DNA of 64,000 bases from Halosimplex halophilum (lineage in GTDB: Archaea > Halobacteriota > Halobacteria > Halobacteriales > Haloarculaceae). The DNA lies in assembly GCF_004698125.1 (NCBI RefSeq), contig NZ_ML214297.1:2186226-2250225 (forward strand), written 5' to 3'. Position 1 is the stretch's first letter. Every line of letters begins with the position of its first letter. The position numbers were made by a program, and so were the translations under genes. The notes under the pieces were generated by a model. The model saw only the letters and a list, made by a program, of their open reading frames with translations. It was not told the origin of the DNA and ran no database searches. This document shows, one piece after another, positions 53,655 through 62,568 of the stretch.

Positions 53655-54150
53655 CCCGGCTCACCTCGCGCTCGTCCGCTCGCGCCTCGAACGCCAGCGA
53701 CCCCCGGTCGACTCGCCAGCGGCGGAGGAACAGCGCGACGGCGAACAGCGCACCGACCGCCGAGACGGCGTACTTGTAGCCCTTCGAGCCGCCCGCCGGG
53801 TTGACGACCGCGACGGCCGACGCGTCGATTGTCCGGTCCGCCCGGAGGGTGCCGTACACCTGCACGACGCCGCCGGGCCGGACGCGCTCGGCGAAGCCGG
53901 TCACAGTCATCTCGAAGCGGCCGGCGGCCGAGTCGACGCGGACGGTCGCCCGGTCGGCGCCGGCGTCGACCCGCCGGACCGTCCCGAACAGCAGCGTCCG
54001 CTCGCCGACGTGGGCGTCGTAGTCGGTGACGAGTTCCTCGGGCTCGGGGTACGGGCTCTGGCTCGGCGCGACGGCGTCGTAGTGAACGCACAGTCCCCCG
54101 AGGACGCCGAGGAGCGCGACCACGCCGGCGAGCCGGACCAGCGGATGCAC
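53647..54150 (-). CDS. Membrane-anchored OB-fold-like protein, unknown function
   Basis: 167 residues, GTG start. N-terminal membrane helix ([20 protein letters not shown]), an extracytoplasmic beta-barrel-like domain (about 45-120: [37 protein letters not shown]), then a second helix ([18 protein letters not shown]). The OB-like pattern resembles CcmE/tOB-type anchored domains but lacks the heme-binding His. Overlaps the YdjM-like gene. Function unknown. Confidence 0.6.
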   Translation of the reverse strand: MHPLVRLAGVVALLGVLGGLCVHYDAVAPSQSPYPEPEELVTDYDAHVGERTLLFGTVRRVDAGADRATVRVDSAAGRFEMTVTGFAERVRPGGVVQVYGTLRADRTIDASAVAVVNPAGGSKGYKYAVSAVGALFAVALFLRRWRVDRGSLAFEARADEREVSRDG

Positions 54151-54174
54151 GCTCCCGTGTCGCGAGGCCGACGA

Positions 54175-54186
54175 GAAAACGTTTTC
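54175..54186. promoter_or_regulatory. Palindrome between divergent genes
   Basis: Perfect 12-base palindrome GAAAACGTTTTC about 25-36 bases before the minus-strand GTG at 54150, where its TATA region would be. Could be promoter symmetry or an operator. Confidence 0.35.
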
Positions 54187-54269
54187 GCGCCGTCCGCCGG
54201 CGCCGGGTGGCCCGTCGACACGCGGCGCACTTCGACGGAGGTATACCCCGACCGCGCCTCCCCTCGCTC

Positions 54270-54866
54270 ATGCGCCAGTTCGTCGTCCTCGGTCACGACG
54301 CGCCGACGACCCCCGACTTCTCGCTCGACGACATCGCCGGCGGCGCCGGCCGCCTCGACGTGCTCTGTCGCTGCGTCACCTCGGCTTTCTTCCTCTCGCA
54401 CGACATCCGTGAGGCCGTCCGGGTCCACCTCGTGCTGGCCGACGAGTTCACCGTCACCTTCGACGGCCGGGAGTTGCGCCGGCTCAACCCCGACGAGCGC
54501 TCGACGGCCGCGCTCGTCCGGGGTGCACTGGAAGAGCGCGAGGAGGCCATCGGCCACCAGCCCGTCGAGACCTCGCCGGGCGTCTCGCTCACCCGCCGCG
54601 GGTTCGAGCCGACCCTCGACGCCGCCGCCCGCGACGGCACCGTCGTCCAGCTCCACGAGGACGGCGACCCCGTCGTCGCCGCCGACCCGCCGAGCGACCC
54701 CGTGTTCGTCCTCTCGGACCACCGCGATTTCTCGGCCGGGGAAGCCGACCTGCTGGCCGACGCCGCCGACCGCCGGGTGCGGCTGGGGCCCGAACCGCTC
54801 CACGCCGACCACGCGATCACCGTCGCCCACAACTACCTCGACACCGACGGCTTCACCGAGTACTGA
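54270..54866 (+). CDS. trmY: tRNA (pseudouridine(54)-N(1))-methyltransferase TrmY
   Basis: 198 residues, usual length for TrmY. SPOUT-fold SAM-dependent enzyme methylating pseudouridine 54 of tRNA. Features: [19 protein letters not shown] start, [15 protein letters not shown], and the knot segments [11 protein letters not shown] and [21 protein letters not shown] typical of the family. The frame is open 63 bases further upstream, but homology begins at MRQF. A tRNA gene follows 96 bases downstream. Confidence 0.93.
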   Translation: MRQFVVLGHDAPTTPDFSLDDIAGGAGRLDVLCRCVTSAFFLSHDIREAVRVHLVLADEFTVTFDGRELRRLNPDERSTAALVRGALEEREEAIGHQPVETSPGVSLTRRGFEPTLDAAARDGTVVQLHEDGDPVVAADPPSDPVFVLSDHRDFSAGEADLLADAADRRVRLGPEPLHADHAITVAHNYLDTDGFTEY

Positions 54867-54962
54867 CCTCGCTCGTCGGTCCGGGCGGCCCGCCGTCCCG
54901 GGGTGAGCGCGCTTCGGAACTGTTAAAAACGGCCGGCCTCTCCGTACAAGTGCTACCAGCAC

Positions 54963-55035
54963 GGGCCGGTGGGGTAGCTTGGTATCCTTCGGCCTTCGGG
55001 TGGCCGTAACCACGATTCAAATTCGTGCCGGCCCA
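54963..55035 (+). tRNA. tRNA-Pro (anticodon CGG)
   Basis: Acceptor arms GGGCCGG (54963-54969) and CCGGCCC (55028-55034) pair perfectly, discriminator A at 55035. D-arm GGGT/ATCC; anticodon stem CGGCC (54990-54994) with GGCCG (55002-55006) and a seven-base loop TTCGGGT giving anticodon CGG at 54997-54999. T-arm CACGA/TCGTG around TTCAAAT. No intron, CCA not encoded. An AT-rich patch (GTTAAAAACG, about 54918-54927) upstream may be its promoter. Confidence 0.92.
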
Positions 55036-55180
55036 CTTTTCCACCGCACTACTCCCCGAGCGGCGGCTATATCGGTCGTACACCTGTTTGCAATACTGAC
55101 GGGCGACCGGGGTGTCCCACCGTGGACGGTCGGCGGCAAGAGCGGTCACGGTCCGCTTCCGAAACTGTCCGGTTCCGTGG

Positions 55181-55190
55181 TCTATTTTTC
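55181..55190 (+). promoter_or_regulatory. TATA box of the ABM-domain gene
   Basis: TCTATTTTTC is centred 28 bases before the GTG at 55213, so this GTG would be the first codon of a leaderless mRNA; this fixes the start. Confidence 0.55.
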
Positions 55191-55212
55191 GGCGGCGCCT
55201 CGGGATGTGCCC

Positions 55213-55518
55213 GTGATCGTACTCCACGCGTCGTTCCCGATCGACCCCGAGCACCGCGACGAAGCGCTCGAACTGGCCGACGACCTCGTCGAGCGGTCCA
55301 GCGAGGAACCCGGTATGATCGACTACCGGGCGACCGTCGACCTGCAGGACGAGAACGTGATCCGCTTCTTCGAACAGTACGAGGACGCGGCCGCCTTCGA
55401 GGCCCACACCGAAACCGACCACTTCCGGGCCTTCGAGGAGCGCCTGCCGGATCTCCTGGCCGGCGAGCCCGAGGTCCGCCGGTTCGAGGTCGAGTCGGCG
55501 ACCGAGCTCGAACTCTGA
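55213..55518 (+). CDS. Antibiotic biosynthesis monooxygenase (ABM) domain protein
   Basis: 101 residues, GTG start. Single dimeric ferredoxin-like ABM domain: IVLHASFPIDPEHRDEALELADDL, EPGMIDYRATVDL, VIRFFEQYEDAAAFEAHTET, DHFRAFEERL. The family includes quinol and heme monooxygenases and many small stress proteins; substrate unknown. The open frame begins far upstream inside the tRNA gene, which is not real coding. Monocistronic. Confidence 0.82.
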   Translation: MIVLHASFPIDPEHRDEALELADDLVERSSEEPGMIDYRATVDLQDENVIRFFEQYEDAAAFEAHTETDHFRAFEERLPDLLAGEPEVRRFEVESATELEL

Positions 55519-55653
55519 GCGGCGGCGTCGCCAAGGACGGCGGACTGCCGGGGCCGCAGTCGCGGGGCGGAGCACTCTGAGGCGACCGCCCCGACGCCGT
55601 ACACGACCAGTTGGGCGGGAACGTTTAGGGATCTGGCCCCGAATCGTTCTGAC

Positions 55654-56559
55654 ATGAACGTACTCGTCGTCGGCGGGAGCGGGTTCGTCGGGACGCACCT
55701 CAGCGAGGAACTGGTCGAGCGGGGCCACGACGTGACGGTCCTCTCGCGGAGCCCCGACGGCGAGGGGCTGCCGGCAGCCGTGAACACGTACGCGGGGGAC
55801 GTGACCGACTACGACAGCATCGAGGGCGCCTTCGAGGGGCAGGACGCGGTCGTCTACCTCGTGGCGCTGTCGCCGCTGTTCAAGCCCGACGGGGGCGACG
55901 AGATGCACGACCGCGTCCACCGCGGCGGGGCGGAGAACTGCCTGCGGGCCGCGGCGGAACACGGCGTCGAGCGGTTCGTCCACCAGAGCGCGCTCGGCGC
56001 CGACGCCGACGGGCCGACCCACTACCTGCGGGCGAAGGGCCGCGCCGAACAGCTGGTCCGCGACTCCGACCGCGAGTGGGTGATCTTCCGACCCTCTATC
56101 ATCTTCGGCGAGGGCGGGGAGTTCGTCGAGTTCACCAAGAAACTGAAGTCGTGGTTCGCGCCGGGCGTGCCGGTGTACCCGCTGCCCGGCGGCGGCAAAC
56201 AGACGCGGTTCCAGCCGATCTGGGTCGGGGAGTTCGTCCCGATGATGGCCGACGCCGTCGAGGACGACGCCCACGTCGGCGAGACCTACGAGATCGGCGG
56301 TCCGGACGTGCTGACGCTCCGGGAGGTGACCGAACTCGTCTACGACTCGGAGGGGAAGTCCGTCTCCATCGTCCCGCTGCCGATGGCGATGGCGAACGTC
56401 GGCCTCACCGTACTGGGGAGCGTCGGGTTCCCCATGGGCAAGGACCAGGTCCGGTCGCTGCGGCTGGACAACACGACCGACCGCAACGACGTGGACGCCT
56501 TCGGCGTCTCCGAGGCCGACCTGACGACGTTCCGCTCGTATCTCGGGCTCGCCGGCTGA
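55654..56559 (+). CDS. NAD(P)-dependent SDR, complex I NDUFA9-like family
   Basis: 301 residues. Rossmann start MNVLVVGGSGFVGTHLSEEL (Gly-rich NAD(P) loop GGSGFVG), VERFVHQSALGA, YLRAKGRAEQLV (Tyr/Lys pair partly altered, as in atypical SDRs), VIFRPSIIFGEGG. The NDUFA9-like group is commonly annotated in haloarchaea as complex I-associated or carotenoid/quinone-related, but a role is unproven. Monocistronic or followed by cetZ after 300 bases. Confidence 0.83.
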   Translation: MNVLVVGGSGFVGTHLSEELVERGHDVTVLSRSPDGEGLPAAVNTYAGDVTDYDSIEGAFEGQDAVVYLVALSPLFKPDGGDEMHDRVHRGGAENCLRAAAEHGVERFVHQSALGADADGPTHYLRAKGRAEQLVRDSDREWVIFRPSIIFGEGGEFVEFTKKLKSWFAPGVPVYPLPGGGKQTRFQPIWVGEFVPMMADAVEDDAHVGETYEIGGPDVLTLREVTELVYDSEGKSVSIVPLPMAMANVGLTVLGSVGFPMGKDQVRSLRLDNTTDRNDVDAFGVSEADLTTFRSYLGLAG

Positions 56560-56861
56560 CCCCACGGCCGTCGCTGACCGCTGCCTCCTGGCCGCACCGT
56601 TCGACTGTCGGGTATCGGCGTGCTACGCCGTAGTATGGACCGCTTTCCCGCCGACCGTCCGTGGTGTGTTCGCACTTCAATCGCCGGCTGCACCTGGCTA
56701 TCGTTCGACACCCCTCTCACCGGAGAAAGAACGGCCTACCCGGCCACGGTCGTGCGGTTCCCCGGTAACGAGTTACTACTATGACAGCATCAGGTTCGAT
56801 ACCCGGACAAAAAGCTTATATTCGCGATGGGACTGTTTATTTCTCAACGGTAACGGCAGCT
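56560..56861 (+). promoter_or_regulatory. cetZ upstream region
   Basis: 302 bases without a gene. The 3' part is AT-rich: GCTTATATTCG (56813-56823) and GTTTATTTC (56834-56842). The second is centred about 25 bases before the ATG at 56862, fitting a leaderless mRNA; the first could drive a ~20-base leader. The rest shows nothing recognisable. Confidence 0.55.
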
Positions 56862-58046
56862 ATGAAACTGGCGATGATCGGCTTCGGGCAGGCCGGCGGC
56901 AAGATCGTTGACAAGTTCCTCGAATACGACGAGGCCACCGGGAGCGGTATCGTCCGCTCCGCGGTCGCGGTCAACACAGCGAAAGCGGACCTGCTCGGGC
57001 TAGAACGAATTCCGGAGGAGAATCGAGTACTGATCGGTCAGGCGCGCGTGAAGGGTCACGGCGTCGGGGCCGACAACGAGCTCGGCGCGGAGATCGCCGA
57101 GGAAGACATCGACGAGATCCAGGGAGCCATCGACAACATCCCGGTCCACGAGATCGACGCGTTCATGATCGTGGCGGGGCTCGGTGGCGGGACCGGCTCG
57201 GGCGGTTCGCCGGTCCTGGCGAAACACCTCAAGCGGATCTACACCGAGCCGGTGTACGGCCTGGGCGTGCTGCCCGGCGGCGACGAGGGGGGCATCTACA
57301 CGCTCAACGCCGCCCGCTCGTTCCAGACGTTCGTCCGCGAGGTCGACAACCTGCTCGTGTTCGACAACGACGCCTGGCGCAAGTCCGGCGAGTCCATGGA
57401 GGGCGGCTACGAGCAGATCAACGACGAGATCGTCCGGCGGTTCGGCGTCCTCTTCGGGGCCGGCGAGGTCGGTTCCGGCGACGAGGTCGCCGAGAGCGTC
57501 GTCGACTCCTCGGAGATCATCAACACGCTCTCCGGCGGCGGCGTCTCCACCGTGGGCTACGCCGCCGAGACCGTCGAGGAGCAGGACTCGGGCGGCCTGC
57601 TCTCGCGGTTCAAGGGCGACGACGACGGCCTCGACGACAGCGGCATGGACACGGCCAACACCACGAACCGGATCACGTCGCTGGTGCGGAAGGCGGCGCT
57701 GGGGCGGCTGACCCTGCCCTGCGAGATCGACGGCGCCGAGCGGGCGCTGCTCGTGATGAGCGGTCCGCCGGACCACCTCAACCGGAAGGGCATCGAGCGC
57801 GGCCGCAAGTGGCTCGAGGAGCAGACCGGGTCGATGGAGGTCCGCGGCGGCGACTACCCCGTCAACGAGAACAACGTCGCCGCCTCGATCCTGCTGTCGG
57901 GCGTCCACAACGTCCCGCGGATCAAGGAGCTCCAGCAGGTCGCCATCGAGGCCCAGGACAACATCGACGACATCCGGCAGCAAAGCGAAGAGAACTTAGA
58001 GGAGTTGGTGGAAGATGACGAGGATGAGTTGGATCCGCTCTTCTAA
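56862..58046 (+). CDS. cetZ: Tubulin-like protein CetZ
   Basis: 394 residues. CetZ family GTPase controlling archaeal cell shape, distinct from FtsZ. Signatures: N-terminal MKLAMIGFGQAGGKIVDKFL, the tubulin signature loop GLGGGTGSGGSP, and NTTNRITSLVRKA; C-terminal acidic tail EDDEDELDPLF. An open frame 27 codons upstream lacks homology. Overlaps the next gene by 32 bases. With the conserved downstream genes, this resembles the cetZ1 neighbourhood in other haloarchaea. Confidence 0.93.
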   Translation: MKLAMIGFGQAGGKIVDKFLEYDEATGSGIVRSAVAVNTAKADLLGLERIPEENRVLIGQARVKGHGVGADNELGAEIAEEDIDEIQGAIDNIPVHEIDAFMIVAGLGGGTGSGGSPVLAKHLKRIYTEPVYGLGVLPGGDEGGIYTLNAARSFQTFVREVDNLLVFDNDAWRKSGESMEGGYEQINDEIVRRFGVLFGAGEVGSGDEVAESVVDSSEIINTLSGGGVSTVGYAAETVEEQDSGGLLSRFKGDDDGLDDSGMDTANTTNRITSLVRKAALGRLTLPCEIDGAERALLVMSGPPDHLNRKGIERGRKWLEEQTGSMEVRGGDYPVNENNVAASILLSGVHNVPRIKELQQVAIEAQDNIDDIRQQSEENLEELVEDDEDELDPLF

Positions 58047-58794
58047 GAGCGCCGCGCTGGTCGCATTGCTCGCCCTCTCGCTCGCGGCGGCCGGGACAGC
58101 CGGGGCTATCTCGGTGTCGCCCGGTGAGGTTCCCGAGGAGACGCAGGTCGGCGAGACGGTGACGACGACGGTGACCGTCGAGGACCCGTTCGTCGACATG
58201 CCCGACGAGTGGACCCTCCGGGGGAGCACCGAGCTGGAGAACGTCAGCTGGACGGTGACGGTCCGCCAACAGGGCGAACAGGTGAGCCAGGAGACGTTCG
58301 GCGACCGGTCGTTCGAACACCCGCTCAACGCCAGCAACAACGGTGACACGGTGGTCGTCGAGCTCACCGGCGACACGCCCGCCATCGAGAACTACACCTA
58401 CGAGCCGGCCGAGACCTACACGCTCTACGACTTCGAGTCGGTCCAGGGGAGCTCGACGAGCGGCCTGAACGCCACCGCCGTCCACCACTACACGAACGCC
58501 AGCAAGGACGCGCGCGAGTCCATCGACGAGGCCGCCGAGGCGATCAACGCCTCGGGGGCGGACGACGGTCAGGACGACCTCGACCAGGCGATCTCCGCCT
58601 ACGAGAACGGCAACTTCGAGAACGCCGAGTCCAACGCGGAGGACGCCCTGGAGGCGGCCGAGCAGGCCGAGCAGTCCGCCCAGCGCAACCAGACCATCCT
58701 GATGGCCGTCGGTGCGCTGGTGGTCCTGGGGATCGTCGGCGGCGGCGTCTACTACTGGCGCTCCAACCAGGACGAACCCACGAAGCTGCAGTAG
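58015..58794 (+). CDS. Secreted/membrane-anchored protein of the cetZ operon, unknown function
   Basis: 259 residues. N-terminal Sec-type signal (SAALVALLALSLAAAGTAGA), an extracellular beta-sandwich domain (about 35-150, N-glycosylation sequons such as NVS, NAS and NYT), an Ala/Asp/Glu-rich coiled stretch (about 165-220) and one C-terminal membrane helix (TILMAVGALVVLGIVGGGVYYW) with a short cytoplasmic tail. Overlaps cetZ by 32 bases and abuts cofC, so tightly coupled. Could be a surface or division-site protein partnering CetZ; that is inference. Confidence 0.75.
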   Translation: MTRMSWIRSSKSAALVALLALSLAAAGTAGAISVSPGEVPEETQVGETVTTTVTVEDPFVDMPDEWTLRGSTELENVSWTVTVRQQGEQVSQETFGDRSFEHPLNASNNGDTVVVELTGDTPAIENYTYEPAETYTLYDFESVQGSSTSGLNATAVHHYTNASKDARESIDEAAEAINASGADDGQDDLDQAISAYENGNFENAESNAEDALEAAEQAEQSAQRNQTILMAVGALVVLGIVGGGVYYWRSNQDEPTKLQ

Positions 58795-59436
58795 ATGCGC
58801 GTCGTCGTCCCGTTCGCCCCCGAGCGGCCCAAGACCCGCCTCGCGCCGGTCTTAGACGAGGCCGAGCGGGCCGCGTTCGCGCGGACGATGCTGGACGACG
58901 TGCTTTCCGTTCTTTCGACGCTCGACCGCGAGCGACGGGTCCCGGTCGACCCGCTCGTCCTCTCGACGGCACCGGTCGACGCCGACGCGCCGGTCGCCGT
59001 CGACGACCGACCGCTCACCGAGGCCGTGAACGACCGCCTGCCCGCGGCCGACGACGACGACCCGGTCGCGGTCGTGATGGCCGACCTGGCGCTCGCCACC
59101 CCCGGGGCGCTCGAACGGCTGTTCGAGCCCGACGCGGACGTGGTGATCGCGCCCGGCCGCGGCGGCGGGACGAACGCCCTCGTCGCCAGGGACCCGGCGT
59201 TTCGCGTCGACTACCACGGCGTGTCCGTCCGCGACCACCGGACGACCGCCGGCGAGGCCGGCCTGTCGGTCACAGAGGTCGACTCCGCCCGGCTCGCGAC
59301 CGACGTGGACGAGCCGGCCGACCTCGTCGAGGTGTTGCTCCACGGCGAGGGCGCGGCCGCGGCGTGGCTGCGCGAGGCGGGCTTTTCGGTCGTCGCGGCC
59401 GACGGCCGCGTGGACCTCGAACGGAGTTCGGACTGA
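58795..59436 (+). CDS. cofC: 2-phospho-L-lactate guanylyltransferase CofC
   Basis: 213 residues, usual length. Nucleotidyltransferase forming the activated lactyl (or related) precursor of coenzyme F420. Signatures: [20 protein letters not shown] with the Lys-Thr-Arg-Leu nucleotide loop, VVMADLAL with metal-binding Asp, and [11 protein letters not shown]. The ATG directly follows the stop of the membrane-protein gene, so part of the cetZ transcript. CofG follows after a 321-base gap. Confidence 0.93.
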   Translation: MRVVVPFAPERPKTRLAPVLDEAERAAFARTMLDDVLSVLSTLDRERRVPVDPLVLSTAPVDADAPVAVDDRPLTEAVNDRLPAADDDDPVAVVMADLALATPGALERLFEPDADVVIAPGRGGGTNALVARDPAFRVDYHGVSVRDHRTTAGEAGLSVTEVDSARLATDVDEPADLVEVLLHGEGAAAAWLREAGFSVVAADGRVDLERSSD

Positions 59437-59757
59437 TCCCGAACGAAATTCGGACAACGGTTTTCACGTGGTGTGCCGACGGTCCACACGCACGGGTCGA
59501 CCCCGTGCGGACGGGCCGCGTCTCGCGTCGGCACCGCGGCCGCGTCGCCGGGTCCGCTCCCAGTCACCCCACCCGGGGCGCGGTCGGCCGTTCCGCGGCC
59601 GGCGGTCCCGGGTCCGCCGCCGGCCGTCCATTGTTCGCTTCGGCGGACCCGACCCCGCTGGCTCCGACCGTTCTCCCCCCGGCTACGCTCCGCTCGCCGC
59701 CCGTCCCCCGTCTCCGGGAGCGTCAACGCTTTGCCGGTCGAACGTGGACGGGCGAGT
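59437..59757. other. Spacer between cofC and cofG
   Basis: 321 bases, very GC-rich. A strong imperfect stem-loop lies at about 59509-59529 (GCACGGG arms around TCGA). No TATA-like element and no convincing ORF; the in-frame upstream extension of cofG through this region is low-complexity Arg/Pro/Ser and probably not translated. May hold a cofC terminator and a weak cofG promoter. Confidence 0.4.
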
Positions 59758-60906
59758 GTGATCCCCGGCGCCGACGAGTACGACGTGGCCGTCGAGCCCG
59801 ACCCCGACGAGGTCGAGCGCCTGCTCTCGGTCACGCCAGCGGACGTGACGGCCGCCGACGAGCTCACCTTCGCCCGCAACGTGTTCGTCCCGCTGACGAC
59901 CGCCTGCCGGTACACCTGCACCTACTGCACCTACTACGACCCGCCCGGCCAGGCCGAACTCATGTCCCCCGAGGACGTGCGCGAGGTCGTCCGGACCGGC
60001 GCCGACGCCGGCTGCACGGAGGCCCTGTTCACCTTCGGCGACGACCCCGACGACCGCTACACCGCGGTCCACGACCAGCTCGCCGAGTGGGGCCACGACT
60101 CCATCCACACCTACCTCCGGGAGGTCTGCGAGATCGCCATCGAGGAGGGGCTACTTCCCCACGCCAACCCCGGCGACCAGACCCGCGAGCAGATGGCCAC
60201 CGTCGCGGACGTGAACGCCAGCATGGGCGTGATGCTCGAAACCACCGCCGACGTGCAGGCCCACGGCGGCCCGCGCGCGAAGAACCCCGGCCAGCGACTC
60301 AACACCATCCGCACTGCGGGCGAACTCGGCGTCCCGTTCACGACGGGCATCCTCGTCGGTATCGGCGAGGACTGGGCGGACCGCGCCGAGAGCCTGCTGG
60401 CCATCCGTGAACTCCACGACCGCTACGACCACGTCCAGGAGGTGATCGTCCAGCCCGTCCGCGAGAACGAGCGCTGGTCGGGCGGCTCGCCGGGCGTCGA
60501 GACGCTACGACGCACCGTCGCGATGGCCCGCGCGGCACTGCCCGAGGAGGTGTCGGTGCAGGTCCCCCCGAACCTCGCGCCCGTCAGGGACGTGCTCGAC
60601 TGCGGCGTCGACGATCTGGGCGGCGTCTCCCCGGTCACCGACGACCACGTCAACCCCGACTACAAGTGGCCCGCACTGCGCGAACTGGAGGACATCGCCG
60701 ACTACGCGGGCGTCCCGCTCTCCGAACGGCTCCCGGTCTACGAGCGGTATCTCCCCGCGCGGTTCCGCTCGGCGGGGGTCGAACCGGCCGACCCGCCCGC
60801 GGAGGCCGACCGCTGGGTCTCCGCGCGGGTCGCCGACGCCATCGACGCCGACGACGACGCCGGACGGCGCTACCGTGCGGTGCTGTCGGACGGGACGGCG
60901 GAGTAG
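59758..60906 (+). CDS. cofG: 7,8-didemethyl-8-hydroxy-5-deazariboflavin synthase subunit CofG
   Basis: 382 residues from a GTG start. Radical SAM enzyme that with CofH builds the deazaflavin ring of F420. Radical-SAM cluster motif CRYTCTYC (CxxxCxxC) followed by TYYDPPGQAELMSP, characteristic of CofG. Further landmarks: GHDSIHTYLREVCEIA, GGISPVT-like GGVSPVTDDHVNP near the C-terminus. The longer upstream frame lacks homology. cofH is not in the window. Confidence 0.92.
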   Translation: MIPGADEYDVAVEPDPDEVERLLSVTPADVTAADELTFARNVFVPLTTACRYTCTYCTYYDPPGQAELMSPEDVREVVRTGADAGCTEALFTFGDDPDDRYTAVHDQLAEWGHDSIHTYLREVCEIAIEEGLLPHANPGDQTREQMATVADVNASMGVMLETTADVQAHGGPRAKNPGQRLNTIRTAGELGVPFTTGILVGIGEDWADRAESLLAIRELHDRYDHVQEVIVQPVRENERWSGGSPGVETLRRTVAMARAALPEEVSVQVPPNLAPVRDVLDCGVDDLGGVSPVTDDHVNPDYKWPALRELEDIADYAGVPLSERLPVYERYLPARFRSAGVEPADPPAEADRWVSARVADAIDADDDAGRRYRAVLSDGTAE

Positions 60907-60930
60907 GCGTTCGACGCCGGCGACTCGCCT

Positions 60931-61746
60931 CTACCGCCGGATCCTCGGCGCCAGCAGCCACCGTCCCGTCCCCGCGCCGCCCGCGAACGGGTGTTCGAGC
61001 GAGAGCGGACAGCCGCCCTCGTCCCCGCCGACGAACTCGACGGTCACCGCCACGCCGTCCGGGATCGCGCCGACGATATCGCGGAGGTAGTCGACCGAGT
61101 ACAGCGACTCGACAGCCCCCGCGTCGAGCGCGTCGAGAGCCTCGTCGTCGAAGTCGAGCCGTACGTCGTCGGTGTCGCCGCTGGCGGCGACCGTCAGCGT
61201 CCGCTCGTCGGGGTCGACCGCAAACGTCGCGTGGTCGGCCACCAGGTCCGCGGCCCGGACCGCTCGCCGGAGGTCCTCCGCGGCCATCGTCGCGCTCGAC
61301 GCGGTCGGCCCCGCGTCGACCCACTGGACCTCCCTGACCGCCTCGGCCGCGATCGGCGCGAACGCGTACTCGACCGCGCCGGCACTCACGTCGAAGCGGC
61401 CGCCCTCGCCGAGCGCCAGCCGGACCGACTCGCCGTCGGCCAGTGAGACGGCGTCGCCGAGTCGGTCGAGCGCCACGCCGAACGTCGCCTCGTCGGCCTC
61501 GTAGGCGTCGAACGCCCCGCGGTCGAGGCGCAACTCGGCCATCGCCACGTCCGCCGGGTCGCGCGCCCGGAAGGCCAGGCCGTCCTCGAACCGCACCCGG
61601 CACTCGTCGGCGACCGCCGCCGCGGCGTCGACGGCCGTCGCCAGCCGGTCCCCCCCGACCCGCACGTCGAGGGTCCGGTCGGCCGGGTCCGTCCGCCGGT
61701 TCGCTGTCGATTCCGTACCGTCGTCCTGTCGCTGTTCGGGAGTCAT
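60931..61746 (-). CDS. PCNA-like DNA sliding clamp
   Basis: 271 residues, a few longer than the ~247 of typical haloarchaeal PCNA because of a charged ~26-residue N-terminal extension. Two PCNA folds joined by a linker: first domain VADECRVRFEDGLAFRARDPADVAM, second with ADLVADHATFAVD, and the C-terminal LLAPRIRR strand matching the PCNA LAPR motif. Sequence is clearly diverged (fewer Lys/Arg on the inner helices than usual, Trp at VQWVDAG). Could be a second, specialised clamp or this organism's main one. Confidence 0.85.
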   Translation of the reverse strand: MTPEQRQDDGTESTANRRTDPADRTLDVRVGGDRLATAVDAAAAVADECRVRFEDGLAFRARDPADVAMAELRLDRGAFDAYEADEATFGVALDRLGDAVSLADGESVRLALGEGGRFDVSAGAVEYAFAPIAAEAVREVQWVDAGPTASSATMAAEDLRRAVRAADLVADHATFAVDPDERTLTVAASGDTDDVRLDFDDEALDALDAGAVESLYSVDYLRDIVGAIPDGVAVTVEFVGGDEGGCPLSLEHPFAGGAGTGRWLLAPRIRR

Positions 61747-61972
61747 GTCTGTGGTCGTCGGCTGGGGAGCAAGCGTTATCCGGCGCGTCGACGAACCGAC
61801 GACCGGGCGCTCGCCCCGATTCCCGCGGCCGGCGACACCTGCCAGGGAGCCCGGCCGCGCGGTCGTTACCGCCCGAGCGACTGCGTTCGCGCTCGGTACG
61901 ACTCCCCGTTCCCCGACGACCCCGTTAAGCGTTGCGTCGGTCGAGCGGTCCGTAACTCGGTACGGAGTACAA

Positions 61973-61982
61973 TTGCTTAAAT
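61973..61982 (+). promoter_or_regulatory. TATA box of the 62011 gene
   Basis: GCTTAAATAGG (61973-61983) predicts transcription start near 62006, four bases before the ATG. A second AT patch, AATATAACC, lies at 61991-61999. Confidence 0.5.
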
Positions 61983-62010
61983 AGGACCAGAATATAACCC
62001 GTAACAAGTT

Positions 62011-62568
62011 ATGTCGGGGAACGAGCGACCGCGGGGGATCCTCTCGCCCGCGGACCGGGCGTACCTGCGCGGCGAGACGACCTTCGGGAGCGACCAGAGC
62101 GAGCGCAACGCCCGCGCGCGGATCCGCGAGCGGGTGCTCGCGGGCCTGCGGGACTTCGACCTGCTGGCCGACGCGCTCGCCGAGCGCGACCGCGAGCTCG
62201 TCTTCGGGAAGCACGTCGGCGACGACCCGGAGGCGGTCCGGTCGCTCATCGCCGCGCTCGCCGTCCTCTACCGCGGCGCCGAGGAGGCCGGGCTGGAGTT
62301 CGGGACGCTCCTCGAAGAGGGCGTCAGCCGCGCCGAGGCCGACCGGTCGGTCGCCGCGGGCGTCGACTTCGAGGTGCGCCGCGAGCCGCTCGACCCCGAC
62401 CGCCTCACGCGCAAGCTCCGCCGGACCGGCTCGCTCACGCTCTCCGAACTGGCCTACCTCCGCGAGACCGACGACGTGAGCCTCGACCGGCTGCTCGACC
62501 GCTACGCGACCGACGTGGAGACCGACGAGAGCGACGACTGGGTCCAGGCGAAGATGACGAGTTTCTGA
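62011..62568 (+). CDS. Conserved haloarchaeal protein, unknown function
   Basis: 185 residues, soluble and mostly helical. Opens MSGNERPRGILSPADRAYLRGE then QSERNARARIRERV, a pattern I associate with a haloarchaeal family of unknown function; the C-terminal part reads like a helix-turn-helix (LRRTGSLTLSELAYLRETDDVSLDRLL). Divergent from the PCNA-like gene with a 264-base shared region. Monocistronic as far as visible. Confidence 0.7.
   Translation: MSGNERPRGILSPADRAYLRGETTFGSDQSERNARARIRERVLAGLRDFDLLADALAERDRELVFGKHVGDDPEAVRSLIAALAVLYRGAEEAGLEFGTLLEEGVSRAEADRSVAAGVDFEVRREPLDPDRLTRKLRRTGSLTLSELAYLRETDDVSLDRLLDRYATDVETDESDDWVQAKMTSF

Noticed and set aside
54979..55212. N-terminal extension of the ABM protein through the tRNA-Pro gene
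   Set aside because: It would overlap the tRNA and lacks homology; the TATA box at 55181-55190 places the transcript start at the GTG of 55213.
59473..59757. 95-codon upstream extension of cofG
   Set aside because: Low-complexity sequence without homology to CofG; the family aligns from the GTG at 59758.
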